Positions 21,400-33,698 of a stretch of 64,000 nucleotides of DNA are shown here, piece by piece (positions within the stretch are counted from its first letter, which is position 1; the number at the start of each line of letters is the position of its first letter). Position numbers and translations under genes: made by a program. This stretch comes from Craspedostauros australis (Eukaryota > Bacillariophyta > Bacillariophyceae > Mastogloiales > Achnanthaceae), in the NCBI GenBank assembly GCA_026770025.1, contig JAMXDE010000011.1:1984001-2048000 (forward strand). The letters are read 5' to 3'. The notes beneath the pieces are model-generated. The model was not told where the DNA came from. It did no database searches and was given only the letters and a program-made list of their open reading frames with translations.

Positions 21400-22367
21400 G
21401 GTCTTCGGTTGCTTTCCTCCAGTATCGATTGGGGTATTGGCACAATGTATGATGACAACCCGACGTTGTGCTCAATGGTTTTCGTTTCGTTCCGTTTTGC
21501 TTCGTTTGGAGTGATGCGTTGATTGTCGCAAAAGGATGTGTTTGAGATGGATGTGAAGAGATATGTGTTGCGCTACGAATGATTACACTGTGCGATGATG
21601 AACGAGTTCCAAAGCACGACGAAAGTTGTTGTTGGTTGCTGCGATTGTTGCGTTCAGATGTGTTGTGTGGCGCGCGTCGCCATTTTGTGGCGACAACAAA
21701 GAGAGGAAGGCGAAATCGTTTGGCGATTTTTCAGCGATTCTCTTTCAATCTTGAAGAACAATCAAGTCGTACCAATCGAAAGTGACGTCAACAACAAAGT
21801 CGAATAGGTCAAGGAATCAGTCTGTCTGTCTGTCAGTCTTCCTGTCTGTCTGTCACCCCAACAGAACAACAGAAGAACAAAATCAAGAAGACAAAACGTT
21901 GGTTGACTGGGCACGTAGTCGTGTGACTACAATCCATACAACGTAGGCTTCAGTAGGATTCCTACGTGTTGTTCCATGCCAGCGGACTTCTTTTTGGGCG
22001 TTGTGACACGACAAAGAGGCGATTCGATCCAACGGCACCTGCACGAACGACACAGGCAACACGAGCAACAACGCAAACAGCAGTGACAAAGGAGAAGAGG
22101 GAGGAATCGAGCACAAACACAAACAACAGCAGCAACACAAACACACACAACATCAACAACAGCAACAACACCCACCAAACACCAAGGTAAAGGGAGCGTC
22201 CTGGAGACACATCATCAGAAGTTGTCGATCATCAGAGCAGCAGCGTATCGTAGAATCGCATCGAATACTCCTGTTGCAACACAGATCAGTTCAGATCAAT
22301 CCAGAGAGAGAGAGAGAGAGACACCACTCCATTATACCCAAAAGCACAACAGAACAGTTGAGCCACC
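21400..22367. other. divergent intergenic region with short repeats
   Basis: It separates the minus-strand type I membrane protein from the plus-strand small gene, so it should carry both promoters. It holds a TCTG array (21821-21854), AAC/ACAAC-rich tracts near 22110-22180 and a GA run (22302-22321) about 50 bp before the next start. No gene is supported. Confidence 0.55.
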
Positions 22368-22929
22368 ATGTCAACGAGCTTGATTGATCGAGCCAAGGCA
22401 ACGGGCAAGTGCCCGCCATCCCTCCTGCAAGCTAATGGCTTTGACAATGCCCAAACGGCGTTTGAGAATGCAGTCGAGAAGGTGCTGGATGCCAATGGTT
22501 AGTGAAAAGCGTGGTATTGTTGTCGTTGTTGCTGTTATTGACTAGAGCCGTGCAGAGTACTCCATTGATGTGTCCCTGTTCAACCGCATCAAACGGAGGT
22601 GTTGGTGGCATCTACTGGTCGTTCCACAACGGTTGTCGTCTGCGACCATCTATTTGTGCTGCCACTCTCTTCTGGGCCAAGCGATGTGTGTGATGCCATC
22701 TGCACCTGCTTTGTGATGCTGTGTCAGGCTTCCCAGTCCTGTTCTTCCTTGCTGTCTCACATTTGAAGCATGTGCCTCACGACTCCTTCCCGTCATGAAA
22801 CGCCCTTTGTGGCGCCGCTCCTGCCTTGGCCTCATTTCCTCCATCGTTCACCTCCCACCTCTCACCTTCCAAGATCTCTCACTGGCACGAGGCCCGACTG
22901 TCGTTGGAGACATGAACACATTACTCAAG
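22368..22929 (+). CDS. small gene, first two exons resolved, product unknown
   Basis: The ATG at 22368 has a strong context (GCCACCATGTC). Exon 1 (22368-22497) encodes a small Lys/Ala/Asn-rich start (MSTSLIDRAKATGKCPPSLL) and ends at a GTTAGTG donor. Joining to 22874-22929 (acceptor TTCCAAG) keeps frame and adds DLSLARGPTVVGDMNTLLK, ending at a GTAGGTT donor. Later exons were not settled; one candidate follows an acceptor near 23045. Without splicing the frame would end after 44 codons. No known family is recognised, and no signal peptide or membrane segment is seen. The model rests on start context, splice signals and frame agreement only. Confidence 0.45.
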
Positions 22930-24968
22930 GTAGGTTGAAAACAGAAGGAAGCGTTTGTGCAACCAAGAGGCTGTTTGAATGAAGACATGGAGATAGACTT
23001 GGATAGACGGATAGGTGGACGGACCAACCGACCAACAGAGGCAGTACAGACTGTTGGACAAGTGCAATGGTTCGTGGCTGGCGATGTAGCTGCGACTTGG
23101 GGAGGTGACACCGATTGACGGCCAATAGAGTGCAAACGCCGGAAAAGGTCATCGGCTGCATGGACGTCCCCTTTTCATGCGACGAAGCAGACCCTGTCGC
23201 CCAGTACAGCGCTGGACGGAGACTTGGAGCCCCCAGCAATGCAGACGTCCTCTGTTGGAACAGCTTCGCCCATGGCTGGATTGCAAGGCAAGACAAGACA
23301 ACACAGGCCTTTGCCCACCCGCCGACGATCGCCCCAACCACGATACCAAGACGAACATCAATTTCGTCCATGATACTGCTCGATCAACGAAGACAGCAGG
23401 AGCGGCATGGGCACGATTCCCATTCCGAGCATGCTGCGCGGAGCATCTCTCGTTGCCACGATCGTGGAATCGCCGCACCCACATGACTACGATTGCCAAG
23501 AATCGCCTACTCTCCATGAGAAGTCGAGACTGCATCGATCGACACCAGCTGCGCTCTTCGGAAGCAATGGCTGCACTGTCCGTCCTCCGAGTTCTGCGCT
23601 ATCTGCGTCGTGGACATTCCCCTTTGCACCAATGTACGAGTAGAGCTTCGCAGTTTTGCGTTATCCCTCGAAGGAGGCACCATAGCCAAGGTGGATCGGC
23701 GACTGATGGGTAACGTTCGTCGCAGTATGCACCGGAGCTGTCGCACAAACATGTTGCAACGTTTGTAGCAGTATACATACATACATGTGCGTTTATGTAT
23801 GTGCATGCAGGCACATGTGTACATTCCACGCACACCAGTCACCATTGGGCCATGCGTTCGTGAACCCGTTCACGACTTTGCACACTTCCGCGGACACACG
23901 CAGCGTGTTTTCTTCATGCATGCCGTACCATACAAAAACGATCACAACACAGGCACCATCACGACCGTACGCTGAGACGGCACGAAAGCTGCCGATGAAA
24001 CGCCGTGGGCATCATCGATAGTCGCACTACTTCGCAGCCTTGCATTCATAATGCACCTTGTGAGGAATCAGACCAAATCAAATGAAGTCCACAATCAGAG
24101 GTTTTGTTATCCGCAGCAAACACGTACAAATAGCTTTAGTCTTGACTAGCGTGCATAGCTACAGATACCTTGGTTCAGAGGAAACTGCGATCCAGCCAAA
24201 CATCCCTCAAAGGCTCCATCCCGAGGTCAGCTGCGTTGCGCCGACGACCCCAGGCTGCACACATGCATTCGACATCTCTCCTGCGAACGTCTGCGTCAGT
24301 GATACTATCATGCCTACCATACAAGTATGAGCGTCAACAACGCCAACAGATGGCCAAGCGCGACCACGCAATTGAAGGGTTTCCAACAAAATCCAATCCA
24401 GTTCGTGCCATCCACTCTCCATCGATGCATCGAACCACATCTCACCCTGCCGTGGAATACACACACAACATCAGCCTGCGTGAAGGAGGTAATGCATTCC
24501 GGCGATCTACAAGTATGACTCATGTTTGCCTACCAAAGAGCATCAAGCATACCAGAGTAGAGTAGTGGGATGACTTCGTAGTTCCGTACCAGAACCAGTC
24601 AGTCGTTGCACTGAGCTCGTATCTCGGGCACGCAGGACGAGCCTTGCCTCCATTGCATCCCGCAACCATGCATGCGGGCCCACCATGACATCCAATCGCT
24701 CATCGCGGCCATCAAGCTATTATCTGCTCATTATCCGCACGCCCAAAGAACGCTATCCTTTCCGTAGAATAGTAATCACCGAAGCCCCAGCGGGCCCATC
24801 CACACACCATACTCGTACTGACACGACCTTCTGCCTCTCAACGCCTGCAACTTGCTTGTTGTCTATTCCACTCTGCCATACTCTATCCGTATACCTCCGC
24901 TCTATTCTGTCGCTTCACTCGTATATTCACCTCGACATACTCTACCAACACCTTGCGTCACCCTGTAG
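22930..24968. other. 2-kb stretch, partly unresolved
   Basis: It may hold the remaining exons of the small gene at 22368. Frames at 23100-23720 overlap on both strands and none shows a domain. A TACATACATA/GTGCATG-rich tract occurs near 23770-23820. The last 200 bp are the Tyr/Ser-biased, CT-rich leader of the PNUTS-like gene. Nothing else is recognised. Confidence 0.4.
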
Positions 24969-27900
24969 ATGGCGGAGAGCACCGGCTCTATCCAGGCCGT
25001 GAGTCCGGAAATACAGAAAGCCATCCTGCAGCAGCGCCGTTGCATCATCCTCTTGCTCGTTGGTGCGACGCCCAGCACCAACCCCGAGCTTCATCACATC
25101 CTGGCAGCGGGTTTCCTCACTTCTGCGAAGAAGTGGATGGATGACATCCTCAGCGGATCCGTCGGTAAGTGCGCTGCGTTCGTACGAGTATCCTCGCCAT
25201 ACTGATTCTCAAGTGTTCGAGGCCTTTGTCGGTTCAGCCTTCCATCCATGCATCTATGCATCCATCAGTTGGTGGATTCGATCCATGACGCAACCGGTAC
25301 ATTGTGTGGCTCCTCTATCGTCGTTCGCGCCCCTCACCGAACCACCTCTTCGAACTCCCTTTCTCTCTCACACACACACTCTCATGCACACACTCCCTCA
25401 TCCTGCGCACATCCGGCACATGGATAATATCGCCAATGGCAAACCACATTCGTGCACGAACAGGCGGTATCGACCTGCTCCTTCATTTGCTGAGCAGCGT
25501 CACCAAGCTCCCAGTGACGAAGGCGGCCGTGAAGGAGTCCGGCATGGGGAAAGCCATCGGCGCCATCGACAAGCACAGGATTTGTGCAGGCACCCCCAAC
25601 GAAGCAAGCATCAAGAACAGAGTCGTGCTGATCAAAGACATGTGGAGCAAGTCAGTCAAGGCAATGAAAGCACAGGCTGCTACCACATCCAATGCAAAGG
25701 CAAAGCGAAATCTGAGCAGCATCTCTGCATCGTCTTCGGCATCATCGCTCCCATCATCCTCGGCCGCACCGGCAACATCTGATGGTCCATCAGCAAAGAG
25801 GACCCGTGTCGAAACAAGTCAGGCTCTGCCAAAGAAATCATCTCTGCTTCCTTCAACCAGAGGATCGTCGTCATCGTCAGCATCATCATCGTCCGGATCC
25901 TCACTCTCTGGCCTGCTCACCAAAATGACAGATTCCAAGCTGTCCAAGGCATCACCGGCTGTTGCCAAGGCTAATGCCGCAGCGAATGCAAGCGCTGTCT
26001 CCAAACTACACAACACAGTCTCAAAGAAAGGTGAGGGCAAAAGTAATGCTCAATTTCGCGTTGGTGTGCGCCGCCTGCGTGGCGCTGATGTTTATCGTCC
26101 TTTCCTATCTGAGACTATGGGTTTCGTTCGTTCGTTCGTTCATTCTCCCGATTCCTGTGATACTCGGTTTGTGTTTGTGCATGCAGTGCTTCTTGACCAA
26201 TTGTACTTCAAGATTTGCATCGAACTCACCGCTCTTCGATCGTCCCTCCTCCCTTTCCGATCGTCCTTCTTTGCTCCCGATTTCAATCAATTCTCCAATC
26301 GTCAGCCTCGAAGAATCGAGTCAAATGGGCTGACCATTTCGGAGGCGAACTGAATGCCACGCGCTTCATCGAACCGAATGGAAGCGTGGAACAGCGCAGC
26401 GAGAGCGCGGCCTCCATGCCCATGTCCTGGTCCGATCGAAAGAAGCGTGACAGGACCCGCGAAAAGCAGCTGCTGTCCAGCGTGCCAAAGGCAAAGCTCG
26501 CTGATGATGACGACGACTTCGGCATGGGCGATAGGAAGGCCAGAGCGCCTATCCAACCGACCATGGCATGGCGCTCGCCAACATTGCTGCCACCCGTCCC
26601 TGACGTTGCACCAACCGAACCCCAATCCACGGAGGTTGCAAAGCAGCAAGGCAGGCTCGCAAGCGCAACACAGGCCCGATACAGGAGCGACAGCGATGTG
26701 CCTCCGAACCCAACGCCCATGAGCGACGTTGAGCAGGCGCTGGACATGACATCGCAATCATCCCTCGTCGTGACTTCCATTCCGTTCTTCGTTCCGCAGC
26801 AAACGCCGACTCCGCAGCCGCAGACACCGGCAGCCATCCCTCCGCCTCCCCCACCTTCCAGCGCACCCGCCCAGTCATACCAGCAGTATGCGCCGGTGCA
26901 AAACAATCTCGGCATTCCACCACCACCACGACCAACGGGAGCAACTTCGGACTTTGTGCAGTCCCTTGGCCTGCCCATGTTTCTTATCGGCCAGAACGAG
27001 CAGGCTCTGCAGACACTTGCAAAGTCCCCCGGCTTGCTGCACACATTCGTGGATGGAAACGGAATCTATGACCAACCACGCTTGATGAACATGGTGCAAT
27101 CGTTGACCCCCAGCGCCGCGACAACTCAGCCACCGCTCGTGCATCAAAACAACACAGGATACACTCAAAGCCACCAACTGAACCAGAACCAGCAATCAGC
27201 AGGGTATGGCCAGCCCAGTGCGCCGGCAGGTTCGTATGGCCATGCTGGCTCCACCAACGTATACGGCAGAGGCAACGCAGCTGGTGGACACATGCCAGCG
27301 CCCGCCCAGATGCCAGCTCCCGGTGGAGCAAATCACGGCAAGGAGGCGAATGGCACTGAAGGCAACCTCCACCTGAGTGGGTACGGTCCAAATACCTCGC
27401 AGGCTGAGATCAGGGCGATGTTCTCACCATTCGTGCGGGTAGGCGATATCGTCATGTTGAGTGGCTTCTGTTTTGTCAACACAAAAGATCCCGCTGGTGC
27501 CATGCGCGCCATGGATTCATTGCAGGGTGCACTAATTGGCGGTCAACCCGTGCGCATCCGGTCAGCACAAAGGAAGAGTCGAACTCCTGGTGGAGGCGGT
27601 GCTGGAGGCGGTGGCGGTGGCGGCGCACATCATCACAATCAACCCAACCCTATGAATGCCTACGGTGTGAATGGCGCCGCCGCAATGCAAGGAGGACAAT
27701 ACGGTGGACCGCCAAATGGAATGGGCAGGCCCCAGTATGGAGGTCCTGCGCCTGCACCACCGGGCAATCCTAACAGTATGGGCATGTACCAACCGCCCCC
27801 ACCAGGAGCAGGCCAGCCGATGCCAGGTGCGCCCGACGAGGCAAGCTTTGCGCACATTCGTGATGAGAGAGGCAATGCGGCCACCAAGAACCTGTTCATT

Positions 27901-28221
27901 GCGGGGTATGGTGCTGGGACTACCGAGGCTCAGCTTCGCGATTTGGTCGGCGCCCACGGACCAGTTATCAGCGTGATCATGAAGGGAACCTTCAGCTTTG
28001 TGAACACAGCCAGCAGGGCCGCAGCAGTTTCCGCAAGGCAAACTTTGGGTGGCGCCATGGTTAACGGCGGAGCGTTGCGGATCAACTTTGCCAAAGAGAC
28101 CGGGCGTCTCGGCACCAGCTTCGATGTGACATACAAAGGAGGGCCGAACCACGCTACAGCTGCTGCTGTTCCTGGCGGTGGCAATCGCATGGGCTCGTCT
28201 CATTACGGGCGAGGCTACTAG
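24969..28221 (+). CDS. PNUTS-like PP1 regulatory protein with two C-terminal RRMs, 892 aa, three exons
   Basis: Predicted exons are 24969-25164, 25464-26030 and 26306-28221, all GT-AG with frame kept. Residues 1 to about 140 form a TFIIS N-terminal (TND/LW) helical domain (GGIDLLLHLLSS, VTKLPVTKAAV, VVLIKDMWSK), as in PNUTS, IWS1 and TFIIS. A Ser/Ala-rich linker follows. At 257-262 KNRVKW matches the RVxF/W protein phosphatase 1 docking motif, in the setting KNRVKWADHFGGEL that resembles PNUTS. After a Pro/Gln-rich region come two RRM-like domains, at about 607-677 (NLHLSGYG, GFCFVNT) and 783-855 (NLFIAGYG, TFSFVNT), separated by a Gly/Pro/Met-rich linker. PNUTS directs PP1 to the RNA polymerase II CTD and termination machinery in the nucleus. 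RRMs are not part of animal PNUTS, so this architecture is notable. Confidence 0.8.
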
Positions 28222-28798
28222 TTTCGAGAGCTGACTAACAACTGCACACGCTGCTCGAACTGCAGTATCCTTTGTACGCGGAGACACAGCGAGCCGGAAG
28301 CAACCGCCAATGGACGTTTCTATACTCTACGGCACTCACTCCATCCATCATGATGAATGCTTTCATGATACCGCATGGAAGTGAGGTGGATTGAATCTTG
28401 GAATTCTCCAGCATCGTCACAGTAGATTGGCGAAGACTGGAGGGAGAGAGGTGCGCAGCACAATGCAGTGGAAATCGGAACCCGCCACGAAATAGAACTA
28501 AACATGGACGAACAAATGGTTCAAGCATACAAGTAACAATGAATAGAGACGACGAGCACTGTTATCATTCTCAATGCCTCATGGAGTAGGAGCGGCGAAG
28601 TCCATACCACCCATGCGGGCACGTTGCGGACGAGAGATGGTTCTCTGATACCGGAGCCTCCGGCGCTATCAATCCTGTCAATCACAAGCAATTAGGTTGT
28701 CTTCGTCCATTGACTCATGGTGCCATTTAGCATTCCAAGATGTGCTCGTGTACTCTGTTTGAAATGCTCTATTGCGTGTACTCTAATCGTTTGCAGCA
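28222..28798. other. intergenic between convergent genes, no gene seen
   Basis: It holds the 3' flanks of the PNUTS-like gene and of the lactonase-like gene. No repeat, RNA gene or coding sequence is recognised. Confidence 0.5.
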
Positions 28799-31103
28799 TC
28801 ACTTTCTAGTTTCCAACAATCGCCGCAACTGCTCGATCTCTCGCCGAGCTTGCTCCAATTCCACCTCCAGCGAAGAAGGAGAAGCAGAAGGTGGCCCTGG
28901 CACTGATGCCGGTGCTGTGCGCGCCTTTGGCTTTGGTCGGCGATGAGCCCGAAATGTGGAATCGTCGCTGTCGGATGTTTCGCCGCCGTCATCGGATGCT
29001 TTGTGTCGCATCACCAAGCTGGGATGTCGGGAGTGGCGCAAGGATGTCGCAGCCAGCTCCTCCTCAGCCGTGTCAACCGACGCCACTGCCGGCACGCCTT
29101 CATTGACACTCTCTTCGTCCACATCCATGAGGGGATACACAGGACAGCAGCAGACGAAGTTGGGGGAAGGAACGCTGTACTCGTTGCCCGTGTACTGGAT
29201 GCGACCCGTGCTGAGATTGAAGGAGAAGACGGCGACAGAATCCGTGTCCTGGTTGGCAACCAGAAGGTACTGTCCGGAATGATCGAACTGGAAATGTCTT
29301 GGTGTGTCGCCTCGCGTGTGGAAATGCCCGACCAGATCCAACCGACCTTGCTTCCTGCGCTTCACCTTGTACACGCAGATGGATTGGTGTCCGCGATTGC
29401 TCACCACGACGAAATGGCCGGATTGGTGAACGCAGATGCGTCCGCAGGTGTTCATCGTTTTGGGAAATGCGGGCGGCAGAGTGCTGATGGATTGGATGAG
29501 GCGCAAGGTGCTGCGTCCCTTGAATCTAGTCATATCTTCGCGGTTGCGTGCCGCCGCGTCCATTTCTTGGAGCAGATCGCGATCGACCTCGAACACTGCC
29601 ACTGTGGAGCTGAGCTCATTGACGACGTAGGCAACGTTGTATTGCGGATGGAACTCCAGGTACCTCGGGCCGTCGGGGTGTCCCGTGCACAGCCCAGATG
29701 GCAGCATGTTGGATTCATGCACGATCTGGCCCTCTGTGCGATCGTAGAGGAATTCGCGGATGACGTCCTTTCCCAAATCAGGAACGTACGCAACGGTCCC
29801 AACGAAGGGATCTAGCACCAACGCATGTGAGTGAGGATCGGCCTGCCGTTGCTGGATGGTGGAAGCATCGTTGCAGGAATGGTTGGCTCCGCCATCCTTT
29901 TTCGCTGATGCCACCATCTTCTTGCCATGCTTGGGATCGTACATGGACTTGATCTGCGTATTATATAGAAGATAGGTTGCAATTGCAAGGTGGATTTGGG
30001 AACATGAAAAAGGGCGGATGAGAAAATGAGGTGTCGTGGAATGATGGTTGGCCGTGTGAGTGATCGTTCTGTGGTCTGAAGACTGGGAATGGTGCCATTC
30101 GATGTGATGGATACGTACCGGGCCTTCCAGAGCTCCCGTTGCTTCGTTGATGCGAATGACGGAAAGGGTGGAGTCCCAATAGTTGACAACCAGCAGGTGT
30201 TGCTGATCTTTGTCGATTGTGAGGTAGCATGTCGAGGTTCCACCGGCGCCGATAGGATCGCCGAGCTGCTGCAACTGCCCATCTGATTGGATTTGGTATG
30301 CGTAGATCAGACCTTCCTCTTCGATGTCTTCGGTGCAGGTGTAGACGACATTGTGCTTGGGATGGTACCGAGTGAAGGCGGGGTTCAAGACGGCATCGCC
30401 TTGGACGTTGAGGAGGACGAGACTGCCGTCGGTCGGATCGAAGCGGTAGATGTACAACGAGTGCTGTGCTTGGGTGCCTCGAGGACCGTGGGCTGATGGA
30501 CGAGGGTGTGCAAATAGATGTCGAAAAGAAAGAATGATCGAGTGGATCATCATCAATGCATCATGCGAGTAGTATTGGTGGTGTTGGTGTTTGTGGCGTG
30601 GATCGGATTAGCGCAATGGGGAACGATGAGTGAGTTGGTTGGACGAGATGGAGGATCATCCATGTGCAGAGAGGAGAACTCGTCCGTGGCGCGGAAAGGA
30701 AGAGCGAATCTGTTCGGTTCGTTGAGACGAAAGGCAGACAGGACAAGGAAGGCGTTCGCGTTGTTCGTGTTCTTTGTTCCGTGTTCTTCGACGGCGAAAC
30801 CTGTGTTTCATCAACCACGACCACAACGCAATGCATTGTGGGGAGGAAGAGAGGAAAGCGCAATCGCAAGGAGTCATGCGCAACCAGCAGCAATGAACTT
30901 GGGTGACTGTGCAGTCCACGATGTCACTCACCTAGCTTGTCGAAGTTTGAGTAGCTGGTCACGAAGAAGAGCTGGTCCTCTTCGTCCACGTCGCTAGACG
31001 ATGGATGATATCCGCGGTGATGGAGGTGGCCGCTTTTCACAGTTTCATGGCTGTTCGAAACGGTTGACACAGAACTGGAGCTGTGGGAGATGTGGTGCAC
31101 CAT
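28799..31103 (-). CDS. lactonase-type seven-bladed beta-propeller protein, 566 aa, three exons
   Basis: Predicted exons, in coding order, are 31103-30932, 30492-30119 and 29953-28799. Donors are GTGAGTG and GTACGTA, and all junctions keep frame. Exon 1 gives a Ser/His-rich leader and the first strand (QLFFVTSYSNF). The body matches the lactonase family (Pfam PF10282: YbhE 6-phosphogluconolactonase, carboxymuconate cyclase). Repeated blade phrases include NPAFTRYHPKHNVVYTCTE, DPHSHALVLDPF, GPRYLEFHPQYNVAYVVNE and GDTPRHFQFDHSGQYLLVANQ. The last follows the family pattern [PR]-R-x-[FI]-x-[FIL]-x-P/H-x-G. The C-terminus adds about 110 residues: a Ser/Asp/Arg/Pro-rich linker and a short Leu-rich coiled coil. 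It could hydrolyse 6-phosphogluconolactone in the pentose phosphate route, but many members have other or unknown substrates. No signal peptide is seen. Confidence 0.82.
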
Positions 31104-32378
31104 GTGAGCTGGGTGGTGTTATTCGTGTTGGTGTAGTGTTGGTGGGGCTGTATTTGCTTTGCGTTGTCCTGCTTTGGCGTTTCGTTGCTGTTGTTGTTGA
31201 TGTTGTTGTTGGTCTCTGTCTTATCGTGTCTCTGTGTGTTTGTGTGTCAGAGCTTTTATGAGACGATTCCAATGCCAACTCTCTCTCTCTCTCTCTCTCG
31301 CTTGCCTAATGTGGTCAGAGAGTGGAATGGTTGTGATGATCGATGGTGCAGTTGATGGCCTCCAAATTGTGGAAGCGAGAGCTGATGTGTGGTGTCAAGG
31401 CCAAAGCAGACCAAAATCAAATGAGGTGAAGTGAAGTGAGGCACGTGCGAATCACTTGGGTGTCAACTCACATCAACCAACCCAACCAGGCAGAGATTGT
31501 TGATCGGTTGTCAAGAGAGGAGATGCTGTCAACAACAGACACCACCTTTTCCTTTTTCTCTGCTGTTGTGTTGTGTGTTTGTGTGTGGCGCGTTTGCGGT
31601 TTTATTGACAAGAGGTCAATCCCAAAATCAGAGGGAGAGAGAGAGACTGACAGCGACGACGACAACAGCGACGACGACGACGACAGAGAGAGGAAGAGAG
31701 ACGAGAAGTGTTACACAAGTGTGTGGGTGCAGCAAAGAGGAGGCAGTGTGCAACTTCACGAATAGCCACATTCGCATGACAAGCGAATTGAGGAAGATGC
31801 GAGAACAAGAACTTGGGAGAAAGAAAGAAAAAGAAGAAGCGCCAGAAAGAAGGTTGCACCGTGACTCAAATGGTATCTTGGGTGTCAACGCTGTTTCAAC
31901 GCGATCATTCAGTCAGTCCCGCGAAAAGATGGAATCCAGAACGGAATTTGACAGATGTCGCTCGACGCTTCGAAGCAACGACATGGCACACACACCACCC
32001 ACAGCTGCTTCTCTCCTCTGCGATCTCAATCGTATTCCGATCTTCTCCCTCTCTTCGTTTTGTTCTGGGCGCTCACACGAAGAGAGCATCCTCATCGTCG
32101 CTCCGCCGTATCCTTGACATCAACGCCATCAACACTATCACCACCGTCATTTCCGAGGTGACACCTCTTTGAAATTGGCCTTCTCGTCGGCGACTGTCTC
32201 CACACATTTATTGATGGATTGGAGGCAGACAGCACAACAGCACAGATACCCAACACCTCCCACAATTCGCAGCAACTCACATCAAATCACATCAATTCAC
32301 ATCAACTCGCATCAACGCGCAACCAAGCTTCCATCCTCGAACACCTTCACAACTGAAGACTAAAGGCTGAGGACGACA
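31104..32378. other. divergent promoter region with simple repeats
   Basis: It lies between the lactonase-type gene (minus) and the SDR gene (plus). It holds a CT run (31280-31299), a GAC/GACAAC tract (about 31650-31685) with GA-rich flanks, and five diverged copies of a TCACATCAA(T) unit (about 32277-32318) just before the SDR gene. The longest plus-strand frame (31497-32117) is simple-sequence driven and is not called. Confidence 0.6.
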
Positions 32379-33281
32379 ATGACTGACGCAGCGGAGAGAA
32401 CAAAAGCAGATCAGCCCAGACCATTCCTCAAGGATCCATCCTTCGACAACCAGACCATCGTCATTACGGGCGCAGGAGGACAGTTCGGCCGCGAAGGCTG
32501 CCAGTACTTCTACCGTCAAGGATGCAACGTCGTTGCGCTCGACAACAACACCAAAGCGCTGGAAGAAACGAAGGCATCCATTGATGATGGCAACAACGAC
32601 GCTCGTTTCATTTCCATCACGTGCGATGTGACCAGCGAAGAAAGCGTCGATGGTGCCATCCAGCAGACCGTGGACAAGTTCCCCAGTGGGATCCACTTCC
32701 TCTGGAACAACGCCGGCTACCAAGGACAGATCGCGCCAACGTTGGATTACCCTGTCGACGATTTCCGACGCGTCCTCGACATCAACGTCACCGGCATGTT
32801 CACGGTCCTCCAGCGCGTCGCCAGACAGATGACCAAGCAACAAGCCCAGCAAGGCCAACAAGGCCAACAATCCTCTTATGCCATCGTCAACACCGCCAGC
32901 GTCGCTGGATTGCGAGGAACGCCAGCAATGATCGCGTACGCATCATCCAAGGCGGCTGTGCTGGCAATGACCGTGTCATCATCGAAAGATCTGGCACCGC
33001 ACGGCATCCGTGTCAATGCCATCTCTCCCGCGCTCATCGGTCCAGGATACATGTGGGATCGTCAGAATGAGCTGCATGCCGATCGTGCGTCTCCGTACTT
33101 CGCGAATGATGCGACGACGGTGGCGCGGAACAAGATCAGCGGCGTTCCGATGAAGCGGCTGGGTAGCATCGCCGAGGTGGTTCAGTCTGTGTCGTACCTC
33201 CTGAGCCCACTGCAGTCGAGCTACACAACCGGTACGAACGTGGTGGTGGATGGTGGAATGAGCTCTGGTTTGAAGTGTTAG
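32379..33281 (+). CDS. classical short-chain dehydrogenase/reductase, 300 aa
   Basis: A Rossmann-fold NAD(P)-dependent oxidoreductase of normal length. The cofactor motif TGAGGQFG spans residues 30-37, DV follows at 83-84 and NNAG is at 110-113. The catalytic residues are Ser174, Tyr187 and Lys191 (YASSK), and the RVNAISPALIGP segment follows. The C-terminus reads TTGTNVVVDGGMSSG, the usual last strand. Asp55 at the end of the second strand (VVALDNN) suggests a preference for NAD(H). A Gln-rich insert at 154-164 precedes the Ser strand. There is no targeting peptide, so it is probably cytosolic. The substrate cannot be told from sequence; 3-oxoacyl-ACP reductase, sugar or alcohol dehydrogenases share this pattern. 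Single exon. Confidence 0.92.
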   Translation: MTDAAERTKADQPRPFLKDPSFDNQTIVITGAGGQFGREGCQYFYRQGCNVVALDNNTKALEETKASIDDGNNDARFISITCDVTSEESVDGAIQQTVDKFPSGIHFLWNNAGYQGQIAPTLDYPVDDFRRVLDINVTGMFTVLQRVARQMTKQQAQQGQQGQQSSYAIVNTASVAGLRGTPAMIAYASSKAAVLAMTVSSSKDLAPHGIRVNAISPALIGPGYMWDRQNELHADRASPYFANDATTVARNKISGVPMKRLGSIAEVVQSVSYLLSPLQSSYTTGTNVVVDGGMSSGLKC

Positions 33282-33698
33282 GTGGAAAGAAGGGAGCGGG
33301 ACCTGCAGAATGCAGAACGGATAACGGATACCGGGTGAAAGAATGAAGGTGTACAGGAATGCAAAAGCCATCGATCGTCGCTGCGGCGAGGGGTCATCGG
33401 AAAGCGGCAGCGGTGACATTGTTTGGAGAGAACGGCGGATGTTGGTGTCGGATTGTCTGCAACAGTCGGCTTTTCATTGAAATCAGGGCCAAAATAATGA
33501 AAATGAGCATGATGACTGATCATCATGATGTCTATTTAGATATTCCCACTGCGCCGTACAAATGCTAGCACAACATGCATGCTGACGACAGCGCCACCCC
33601 ATCATCAACGGCTGTCCTCGCACGAAGTGTAACACCCTCTGATCCGTTGCTGTCACCCAGATTTTCCGGCGCTACCCTCTTCTTCAATTTCGCCTCCC
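33282..33698. other. intergenic between convergent genes, no gene seen
   Basis: It holds the 3' flanks of the SDR gene and the 904-residue gene. No repeat or RNA gene is recognised. Confidence 0.5.

Noticed and set aside
31497-32117. 206-codon plus-strand frame
   Set aside because: Driven by CT/GAC simple repeats in a divergent promoter region, with competing frames on the other strand.
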